NCBI RefSeq assembly: GCF_034259325.1
Contig: NZ_JAXIVS010000002.1
Location: 682,001-746,000 of the forward strand
Reading direction: 5' to 3'
DNA from: Hyalangium ruber
GTDB lineage: Bacteria > Myxococcota > Myxococcia > Myxococcales > Myxococcaceae
DNA: 64,000 bases
Every line of letters starts with the position of its first letter. Position 1 is the stretch's first letter. A program made the position numbers and the translations under genes. This document shows positions 58,162 to 64,000 of this stretch, piece by piece. The notes below the pieces were generated by a model. That model was given only the letters and a program-made list of their open reading frames with translations, did not search any database and was not told where the DNA came from.

Positions 58162-60894
58162 TTGGCAGACCCCAGCTCCCAGGAATTTGGCAAGTACGTC
58201 CTGCTGTCCAAGCTCGCGGCGGGCGGCATGGCCGTCACCTACCGCGCGCGAATGACGGGCGCGGCGGGCGTGACGAAGCCGTGCGTCATCAAGCAGATCC
58301 TCCCCCACTTCGCCGATGATCCCGACTTCATCGAGATGTTCGTCAGCGAAGCGCGGGTGGCCGCCGGCCTGAGCCACGGCAACATCGCCCAGGTCTTCGA
58401 CTTCGGCGAGGTGGGCGGCCAGTACTTCATCGCCCTGGAGCTCGTCCACGGCCAGCCGCTGTCCAAGGTGCTGCGCCGCTCCGCCAAGTCCGGCATGGGC
58501 TTCTTCCCCATCCCCCTGGCGCTGCACATCATCAGCAAGATGTGCGACGGGCTGGACTACGCGCACCGCTTCGTGGGCGAGGACGGCGAGGCCATGGGCC
58601 TGGTCCACCGCGACGTCTCCCCGGACAACGTCCTCATCTCCTATGAGGGCGAGGTCAAGGTCATCGACTTCGGCATCGCCAAGGCCACCAGCGTGGTGGA
58701 GCAGAAGACCTCGCCGGGCGTGGTGAAGGGCAAGTACCCGTACTTCTCCCCGGAGCAGGCCCAGGGGCGGCAGGATCTCGACTCGCGCACGGACGTGTAC
58801 GCCGCCGGCGTGGTGCTCTACGAGGCGGTGTGCGGCAAGCGCCCCTTCGAGGGTGAGTTCGTCACCGTGCTGCCGCGCATCCTCACGGGCGACTTCGTTC
58901 CTCCCTCCCAGGTCAACCCCGCCGTCAGCCCGGACCTGGAGGACATCATCTACCGGGCCATGGCGCTGGAGCGCGAGGACCGCTTCCCCACCGCCAAGGC
59001 GCTCAGCGAGGCGCTGCTGGAGCTGCTCTACCGGGAGAACCCGCGCTTCACCCCCACGATGCTGTCGCAGCTGGTGGCGCACCTCTTCACCGAGGAGCTG
59101 ACCGCCGAGGGCCGCAAGGTGGAGCTGCCCCCCACCTTCCGCGAGCAGCTCGTCGCCTGGCAGAACCCGGGCCCCGCCGAAGGCTCCCAGGCCCGCGCCC
59201 GCGCACCCGCCTCTGGCAGCGGCCCCCGGACCCCGGGCGGCGGCAGCCGACCGCCCTCGGGCTCGGTGCGCTCCGTGAACTCGCGGCCCCCGAGCTCCGG
59301 CGCGTCCCGTCCGGCCAGCAATGGCGCCCCGCGCACCCCCAGCTCCAGCGGCGTGCGGGTGGCCACCACCGGCGCGCGGCGGGTGACCAACCCCGGCGGC
59401 GCGCGGCGGGTGACCAACCCCGGTGGCCCCACCTCGGGAGTGCGTCGGGCCCTGAACTCCAACCCCGGCGTGGCCATGCCCGAGGCACCGGCACGCAACG
59501 CCTCGGCCGAGGACGCGACGCCCCCTGAAGGCACTCCCTTGCCGCCGGGCGACGCCGCCAGCCTGCTCACGGAGACGCCTCACCCCACGCCGGTGGAGAC
59601 GCCCGCCGCGACCGTCGTCCGGCCGGTGGATGCGGCGGCCGCCGTGCGCGCGGCCAACGCGAAGAAGGAGGCGGAGCTCGCCGAGCGGCGCCAGAAGCTG
59701 GTGCGCAACATCAGCCTGGGCGTCTTCGGGGTGGTCGCCCTCCTCGGCCTCTTCGTGCTGCTGCGCCCCAAGCCCCCCGAGGCCGGCGCCCGCACCACCA
59801 CCATCTGGGTGACCTCGCTGCCCGAAGGCGCCGCGGTGACCCTCAACTCGCAGATGGTGCGGGGCAAGACGCCGCTCTTCGTCGAGGGCTTCGTGCTCCA
59901 CGAGGCCAACACCCTGGTCATCACCGCCCCCGGTCACCTGGCGTGGACCAAGCGCTTCACCCCCACCAGCCACAACGAGTCGCCCATCCACGCGGATCTG
60001 CGGCGCGGCACGGCCGAGCCCACGCCGCCGGTCAAGCCACCGCCGGTCATCGTCGCCGACGCGCCGGACGCGGGCTCGCAGGCCGACGCGGGCTCGCAGG
60101 CGCTCGCGGTCCAGACGGGCACGGAGTCCCCTCCCGTGGACCCGAAGCTCGACTTCCACCAGGTGAGCTACCCGACGCGGCTGCTGGTGCTTCGCACCGC
60201 GTACAACGCCCTCCCCATGCCCGAGTACGCCACGGCCAGCATCGAGCTGAACCCTGGCACCACGTACTCGGTCCGCGCCGAGGGAGGCGCGGCGTATACG
60301 GCCGACAGCCCCACCTCCAGCAGCCTGGCCTACTTCCTGGAAGGAGAGCTGCCCGCGGACGACAGCTTCGGCGTGCTCACCGGCACCGCGCGCTCCATCA
60401 AGGGCGCCAGGCGCCTGCACGTCTTCGCCTTCGACGAGAACGGGCTGGAGGACAACCGCGGCAGCATCCGCGTCCAGCTCACCGAGTCCAAGTGGAAGCC
60501 GCCGCGCTACCTCGTCTTCGACCCGCAGAAGCACGCCCTGCCCCTGAAGAACGAGCACCAGGTGATGCTGCGCGGCCTCAACCCGCGCTCCACCTACCTC
60601 TTCACCGTGCGCGATGACTTCGCCGAGCTGTTCCCCGGCGCCAAGGGCCGCATCCGCCGCGTGCTGTGCATGGAGCGCGGCGGAGACGCCGCCACCTCGC
60701 GCCGCGGCTACCGCCTGCTCGAGGCCGGCAAGCGCTACCAGCTCGACGGCCTGGACACGCTGCGCTGCACCTTCCCCGACACCAAGGTGAGCAACAACCA
60801 GGGCGCGCTCGAGGTGGACCTCGTGGATGTGACGACCATGTCGCGCAAGCAGCGCGAGGAGTACATCCGCAACTCCCGCCGCACCGAGCGCTAG
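58162..60894 (+). CDS. Large Ser/Thr protein kinase with PEGA-like extension
   Basis: About 910 residues. The kinase domain (residues 10-290) has Lys44 (PCVIKQIL), HRDVSPDNVLI (Asp151), IDFGIAK (Asp169) and YFSPEQAQGR; all catalytic residues are present. A Pro/Ser/Gly-rich linker with short tandem repeats follows, then a membrane segment (ISLGVFGVVALLGLFVLL, about residue 525), a PEGA-like domain (WVTSLPEGAAVTLNSQMVRG) and a C-terminal beta region with AEGGAAYTADSPTSSSLAYF. The start is uncertain: TTG 58162 suits the family, while GTG 58030 would add 44 residues of poor coding character. Confidence 0.88.
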   Translation: MADPSSQEFGKYVLLSKLAAGGMAVTYRARMTGAAGVTKPCVIKQILPHFADDPDFIEMFVSEARVAAGLSHGNIAQVFDFGEVGGQYFIALELVHGQPLSKVLRRSAKSGMGFFPIPLALHIISKMCDGLDYAHRFVGEDGEAMGLVHRDVSPDNVLISYEGEVKVIDFGIAKATSVVEQKTSPGVVKGKYPYFSPEQAQGRQDLDSRTDVYAAGVVLYEAVCGKRPFEGEFVTVLPRILTGDFVPPSQVNPAVSPDLEDIIYRAMALEREDRFPTAKALSEALLELLYRENPRFTPTMLSQLVAHLFTEELTAEGRKVELPPTFREQLVAWQNPGPAEGSQARARAPASGSGPRTPGGGSRPPSGSVRSVNSRPPSSGASRPASNGAPRTPSSSGVRVATTGARRVTNPGGARRVTNPGGPTSGVRRALNSNPGVAMPEAPARNASAEDATPPEGTPLPPGDAASLLTETPHPTPVETPAATVVRPVDAAAAVRAANAKKEAELAERRQKLVRNISLGVFGVVALLGLFVLLRPKPPEAGARTTTIWVTSLPEGAAVTLNSQMVRGKTPLFVEGFVLHEANTLVITAPGHLAWTKRFTPTSHNESPIHADLRRGTAEPTPPVKPPPVIVADAPDAGSQADAGSQALAVQTGTESPPVDPKLDFHQVSYPTRLLVLRTAYNALPMPEYATASIELNPGTTYSVRAEGGAAYTADSPTSSSLAYFLEGELPADDSFGVLTGTARSIKGARRLHVFAFDENGLEDNRGSIRVQLTESKWKPPRYLVFDPQKHALPLKNEHQVMLRGLNPRSTYLFTVRDDFAELFPGAKGRIRRVLCMERGGDAATSRRGYRLLEAGKRYQLDGLDTLRCTFPDTKVSNNQGALEVDLVDVTTMSRKQREEYIRNSRRTER
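59371..59424 (+). repeat. 27-base tandem repeat in the kinase linker
   Basis: Two adjacent 27-base units (59371-59397 and 59398-59424) differ by a single final base and encode GARRVTNPG twice. A similar 18-base duplication (DAGSQA) lies near 60067-60102. They probably expand a flexible linker. Confidence 0.7.
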
Positions 60895-60950
60895 CCCTCG
60901 GGTTCAGGCAGGCGAACAGCCGAGCCCCCGCCGCGCCTCCCGAGGGGCTA
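60892..60950 (+). terminator. Stem-loop after the large kinase gene
   Basis: AGCCCTCGGG (60893-60902) pairs with CCCGAGGGGCT (60939-60949) with one bulged base, enclosing a 36-base loop, starting within the kinase stop codon. There is no U-tract, so terminator function is tentative. Confidence 0.4.
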
Positions 60951-61051
60951 CCACCCTTCCCCTTCTTCTGGATCTGTTCACCGGTCGCGCTCCCCGCCAG
61001 AGGTGGGATGCCTACCCTCATGGCATTCACCGCTCAACCTGGAGTGATTCG

Positions 61052-61609
61052 ATGACGCCTGTGCTGTCCTCGACCGGTCTCGTGTTGCACAACCTCGGCC
61101 TCGCGGCCGGCTTCGGCGGCTCCCTCTTCGGGAAGATCGCCTTGAACCCCGCCGTGAAGGTCATCTCCTCCAAGGAGGAGCGTGGGCAGGTCACCAACCT
61201 CGCCTGGAACGGCTACAACATCGTCAATGCCATCTCCGTGGGCACCTCGGCGCTCACCTGGCTCATCGGCCGCTGGAAGCTGTCGGGCCGGGAGATCGAC
61301 GACACCACGCGCGGGCTGGTGATCGCCAAGGACGTGCTCCTGGGTGCCACCGTGGCGCTGGGCGCCGCCAACATCGCCAGCGGCATCTACCTCGCCAACC
61401 AGGCCCCGGAGGGCCGGGTGCCGGCCGAGACGGGCAACATGCCCACCGCGGAGACGCCGGAAAACGCGGCGAAAACCATGAAAGCCCTCGACATCCTGGG
61501 TATGATCAACCTGGTGTGCATGGCGGGCGTCATCGGCGTTACCGCCCTGCTGAACATGAAGGCCGGCAGCTCTTCGAAGTGGGCGCTGGTCACCAAGTTC
61601 CTTCCGTAA
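61052..61609 (+). CDS. Membrane protein of unknown function
   Basis: A 185-residue protein with four hydrophobic segments (GLVLHNLGLAAGFGGSLFG, YNIVNAISVGTSALTWLI, LLGATVALGAANIASGIYL and ILGMINLVCMAGVIGVTAL). A polar loop of about 40 residues (APEGRVPAETGNMPTAETPE) lies before the last segment. No family recognised. No gene follows on this strand for 870 bases. Confidence 0.75.
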   Translation: MTPVLSSTGLVLHNLGLAAGFGGSLFGKIALNPAVKVISSKEERGQVTNLAWNGYNIVNAISVGTSALTWLIGRWKLSGREIDDTTRGLVIAKDVLLGATVALGAANIASGIYLANQAPEGRVPAETGNMPTAETPENAAKTMKALDILGMINLVCMAGVIGVTALLNMKAGSSSKWALVTKFLP

Positions 61610-61716
61610 GGGCCCCCAGGCGCCGCGAGGCGTCCTCGGCCAGCTCAACAAGGACGGGAAAGGCACGTGGGCGCGGAGCCGAGGTGGGCACCGGGCCCAT
61701 GGGTCTTTTTGAGGCC

Positions 61717-61756
61717 AAAAAAAAGCCGCACCCGGGTGAGGAGTCCCGAGTGCGGC
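61717..61756 (-). terminator. Strong rho-independent terminator with U8 tract
   Basis: On the minus strand GCCGCAC and GTGCGGC arms (61750-61756 and 61725-61731), continued by a 4-base inner stem after one mismatch, are followed directly by eight T residues (complement of 61717-61724). It is the clearest intrinsic terminator in the window, about 250 bases downstream of the lipoprotein at 62007-62291. Confidence 0.85.
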
Positions 61757-61759
61757 CCG

Positions 61760-61792
61760 GCGCCCGGCACGGAGGGGTAAGACACCGGGCGC
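61760..61792 (-). ncRNA. Candidate structured RNA or 3' UTR element
   Basis: A perfect 8-base stem (GCGCCCGG 61760-61767, CCGGGCGC 61785-61792) just upstream of the U8 terminator, with another 8-base stem and 4-base loop at 61851-61870 (TCTGGCCG/CGGCCAGA). Together they look like a folded minus-strand RNA of unknown start. Direct evidence of transcription is lacking. Confidence 0.35.
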
Positions 61793-62006
61793 GCGATTCT
61801 GCGTGAGAGTGGTTCCACGCTAACGGCCGGGTCTGACATCCGCACAAGGTTCTGGCCGACAGCGGCCAGATTGACTCCCCCCTCCCTCCGGCGGCGATGC
61901 GCCTCGGGCTCACACGCGCGCTGTGGCGAGCGGGCGCACCGACACCGAGGCTGATCCGCGCACGACAGGCGTGCCTGGCTCACCCTGCCCTCGGGTCGGA
62001 GAGACC

Positions 62007-62291
62007 TTAGAGGGGGCCTTGGACGCCCAGGCAGTCATCGACGCAATCGTCGAACGACGCCGCGCAGGTGCGCGTGTCCACGCAGCTGGCGCACTCCTCC
62101 ACCTTGGACTCGTGGTCACGGTCGGCCTCGGAGGCCGCCTCGCACCGATCGGTGCAGGCGTCCACCTCGATGTCGTCCTCGATGCACTGCTGGTACCGAT
62201 TGCAATAGACCCTGCACTCGCTGGTGCTGCAGCCGGTCAGTCCGAGAAGGATCAGGGCCGCGAAGAGCAACCCTGGAGCTGTGCGTCTCAT
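62007..62291 (-). CDS. Small Cys-rich lipoprotein
   Basis: A 94-residue precursor with lipobox GLTGC. The mature part is packed with cysteines (ECRVYCNRYQQC, CTDRCEA, CASCVDTRTC, CVDDCLG), about ten in 70 residues, suggesting a disulfide-stabilised fold. Such Cys-rich lipoproteins are frequent in myxobacteria and of unknown function. GGAGGA precedes the ATG at 62291. Confidence 0.75.
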   Translation of the reverse strand: MRRTAPGLLFAALILLGLTGCSTSECRVYCNRYQQCIEDDIEVDACTDRCEAASEADRDHESKVEECASCVDTRTCAASFDDCVDDCLGVQGPL

Positions 62292-62481
62292 CGTGTTCCT
62301 CCGTGTCTGGAAGCCTCCCGTGCGCGAGGCACGGCCGGCGAACAATGCCAGCGCGCGAGCGGGGTGTGCGAAAGGAGTGTGTTGCATAGGAGCTTCGCGA
62401 ACACTCCAGGCCGCACTTCCTGGCGGGAAGCGCAGGGGCTCCGGCTAGGGTGCTCCACCACGCCTTCAGGAGGAACCGACC

Positions 62482-63600
62482 ATGATGGATGCCCTGGCTC
62501 GAATCATCTCGGAAACCATCGAGCCCAACGCCCTCGCCGTCGACCGCGACGGCACCTTCCCCCACGCCGCCATCGAGGCCCTGGGACGCGCGGGACTGCT
62601 CGGGTTGATCAGCGCCAAGGGCGCGGGCGGCATGGGAGAGGGCCTGCGGGCGGCGGCCTGGGCCGTCGAGCGGGTGGGCGAGGCGTGCGGCTCCACGGGC
62701 ATGGTGCTGTGCATGCACTACTGCGCCGCGGCGGTCATCGAGCAGCACGGGCCATGGGCCACCCGGCAGGAGATCGCCGCCGGTCGCCACCTGTCGACGC
62801 TGGCCTTCTCCGAGGTGGGCTCGCGCAGCCACTTCTGGGCGCCCGTGAGCACCGCGAAGCTCGTGGACGGGAGCGACTCCATCCGGCTGGACGCGGACAA
62901 GAGCTGGGCCACCTCCGCGGGGCAGGTGGACAGCTACGTCTGGTCCAGCCGCTCCCTGGCCAGCCCGACCAAGAGCACGCTCTGGCTGGTGCCGGGCAAG
63001 GCCCCCGGGCTGACGTACCCCGCGCCCTTCGACGGACTGGGCCTGCGCGGCAACTCCTCCTCCCCCATCCAGGCGCGCAACGTCCTCGTGCCGCGCACGG
63101 CGATGCTGGGGCCGGATGGCGGCGGGTTCGACATCATGATGGGCAACGTGCTGCCCCACTTCCAGGTGCTCAGCTCGAGCTGCTTCCTGGGCATCATGGA
63201 TGCGGCGACGAAGAAGGCCGCGGCGCACGTGGCGAAGACACGCCTGTCGCACCTCTCGCAGTCGCTGGCGGACCTGGCCACCATCCGCGCGTACCTGGCG
63301 CGCATGCGGCTGAAGACGGACATGGTGCGCGGGCTGCTGCGCGACACGCTGGACGCGATGGAGGAGGGGCGCGAGGACACCCAGCTGCGCGTGCTGGAGG
63401 TGAAGGCCGGGGCGGCGGAGATGGCCACCGAGGTGACGGAGCTGGCCATGCGCGTGTGCGGCGGCGCGGCCTTCCGCAAGGAGGCGGGGCTGGAGCGGCA
63501 CTTCCGCGACGCGCGCGCGGCCTCGGTGATGTCGCCGACGACGGACCTGCTCTACGACTTCATCGGGAAGGCGGCGGCCGGAATGCCCCTGTTCGAATGA
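62482..63600 (+). CDS. Acyl-CoA dehydrogenase family protein
   Basis: A 372-residue FAD enzyme: MDALARIISETIEPNALAVDR, then GAGGMGEGLRAAAWAVERVGEACGSTGMVLCMHY in the N-terminal helical domain, LAFSEVGSRSHFWAPVS in the beta domain, and LGIMDAATKKAAAHVAKT with AMRVCGGAAFRKEAGLERHFRDARAA in the C-terminal domain. The ATG has AGGAGG eight bases upstream. Substrate is unknown; related proteins act in acyl chain or sulfur-substrate oxidation. It overlaps the convergent AraC gene by about 40 bases at the 3' ends. Confidence 0.9.
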   Translation: MMDALARIISETIEPNALAVDRDGTFPHAAIEALGRAGLLGLISAKGAGGMGEGLRAAAWAVERVGEACGSTGMVLCMHYCAAAVIEQHGPWATRQEIAAGRHLSTLAFSEVGSRSHFWAPVSTAKLVDGSDSIRLDADKSWATSAGQVDSYVWSSRSLASPTKSTLWLVPGKAPGLTYPAPFDGLGLRGNSSSPIQARNVLVPRTAMLGPDGGGFDIMMGNVLPHFQVLSSSCFLGIMDAATKKAAAHVAKTRLSHLSQSLADLATIRAYLARMRLKTDMVRGLLRDTLDAMEEGREDTQLRVLEVKAGAAEMATEVTELAMRVCGGAAFRKEAGLERHFRDARAASVMSPTTDLLYDFIGKAAAGMPLFE

Positions 63601-64000
63601 GCGAAGCGCTGCGCGCGGCCCTGCCCCGCTCCCGGAGCCCCCGCCGCGTCCTGCCCGTTCCCTGAGCGGCGGGAGGCGGGACGAGGAGCCGGGAAGCAGC
63701 GTCCGGACGTGGCGCCAATACCTCACCGCCCGGGCGGGGCGTCCGTGCGTCCCGCGCCTGCTCGCGGTAGCGGCCTGGAGGCACGCCCCGGACGCGGTGG
63801 AAGGTGCGGTTGAAGGCGAACTCGGAGGCATAGCCCACGCGCTCGGCGACGGCGGCCAGGGGCTGATCGCCCTCGCGCAGCAGGCGCGCGGCCACATCCA
63901 TGCGCAGGCGAGTGAGATAGACGAGGGGTGGCTCGCCCACCAGCTCCCGGAAGCGCCGCGAGAAGGTCGCGCGAGAGCAGGCCACCTCCGCGGCGAGCGC
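63560..64000 (-). CDS. AraC-family transcriptional regulator (3' part only)
   Basis: The frame enters from the right edge and encodes at least 146 residues. The visible part holds the C-terminal double HTH: ACSRATFSRRFRELVGEPPLVYLTRLRMDVAARLL and AAVAERVGYASEFAFNRTFHRVRGVPPGRYRE. The C-terminal tail past the HTH is Pro/Arg-rich and unusual; the true stop may be as drawn at 63560, making a 41-base overlap with the convergent acyl-CoA dehydrogenase gene. The sensing domain lies outside the window. Confidence 0.75.
   Translation of the reverse strand, partial: ALAAEVACSRATFSRRFRELVGEPPLVYLTRLRMDVAARLLREGDQPLAAVAERVGYASEFAFNRTFHRVRGVPPGRYREQARDARTPRPGGEVLAPRPDAASRLLVPPPAAQGTGRTRRGLRERGRAARSASLIRTGAFRPPPSR

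Larger units (their letters stand above)
61610..62006. other. 397-base gene-free, hairpin-rich region
   Basis: No credible protein gene. It holds three strong inverted repeats and a U8 terminator for minus-strand transcription (61717-61756): stems at 61725-61756, 61760-61792 and 61851-61870. It lies after the plus-strand membrane protein gene and after the minus-strand Cys-rich lipoprotein gene, so it may be their 3' regions or an independent RNA. Confidence 0.55.

Noticed and set aside
59371-60102. Short tandem repeats in the kinase as a CRISPR or mobile repeat
   Set aside because: They are in-frame duplications of 27 and 18 bases encoding linker residues, without spacers.
58066-60558. An 830-codon minus-strand frame opposite the large kinase
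   Set aside because: Arg/Gly/His-rich with no motif, while the plus strand encodes an intact kinase.

Overview
The window is high-GC, densely coded chromosomal DNA that looks like a myxobacterium, most likely of the Cystobacter/Archangium/Myxococcus group. The taxonomic call rests on families that are largely restricted to these bacteria: a DUSAM-domain protein, a double-CXXCG immunity protein next to a myxobacterial toxin lipoprotein, a DUF2378 (TIGR02265) protein, a C-terminal MYXO-CTERM-type sorting signal, Hanks-type kinases with long C-terminal extensions, and many lipoproteins of unknown function. One tRNA gene (Gln) is present. I see no rRNA, CRISPR array, insertion sequence or intact prophage.

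Layout. 0.2-3.8 kb: a tail-collar-domain protein, a small membrane protein, then an accessory patch that resembles the Sit (swarming-inhibition toxin) loci used for kin discrimination by outer-membrane exchange: a frameshifted Cys-rich lipoprotein with a DUSAM gene, and a SitA6-like toxin overlapping a SitI6-like immunity gene. 3.8-10.5 kb: a secreted subtilisin-like lipoprotein, an AI-2E-family permease, BioA, a DUF2378 protein and a FemAB-like acyltransferase. 10.5-16.6 kb: secreted or lipid-anchored unknowns, a SUFU-domain protein, a BNR-repeat protein, and a divergent pair in which one gene is a signal-less subtilisin-like protease. 16.3-20.5 kb: a small secreted protein whose ribosome binding site lies inside a strong hairpin, then a tightly coupled operon (MFS exporter, two dCTP-deaminase-fold proteins, a GT4 glycosyltransferase, each overlapping by 4 bases).

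20.7-33 kb: AraC regulator with thioredoxin reductase, two Uma2 paralogues, a Ser/Thr kinase followed by a membrane protein and a PrcB-like protein, a receiver protein overlapping a kinase-like membrane protein that lacks the phospho-accepting His, a dipeptide epimerase, a NarL-type regulator, a GNAT enzyme and two tandem HtrA-like proteases without export signals. 33-46 kb: a large repeat lipoprotein with an OmpA-family protein downstream, a thiol-redox pair (DsbD, redoxin), and a VWA protein with a sigma-region-4-like regulator. 46-54 kb: a membrane Fe-S reductase of the ETF/heterodisulfide type, several lipoproteins, an archaemetzincin homologue with a changed catalytic residue, tRNA-Gln, and an RbfA-like/RtcB RNA-repair pair. 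54-64 kb: a GT87 enzyme, an AT-hook protein, a metallophosphoesterase with a coupled outer-membrane-type protein, a large Ser/Thr kinase, an acyl-CoA dehydrogenase and the C-terminal part of an AraC regulator cut by the window edge.

Functional themes are envelope and surface proteins, proteolysis, phospho-signalling, thiol redox and RNA repair. The most unusual items are the MFS-Dcd-Dcd'-GT4 operon with a paralogue that has lost the catalytic Glu, the archaemetzincin with HQxxH in place of HExxH, the RbfA-like/RtcB pair with a possible 17-codon leader, the SD-sequestering hairpin at 16275-16334, and a hairpin-rich minus-strand region ending in a U8 terminator near 61.7 kb. All family names come from motif reading without database searches.
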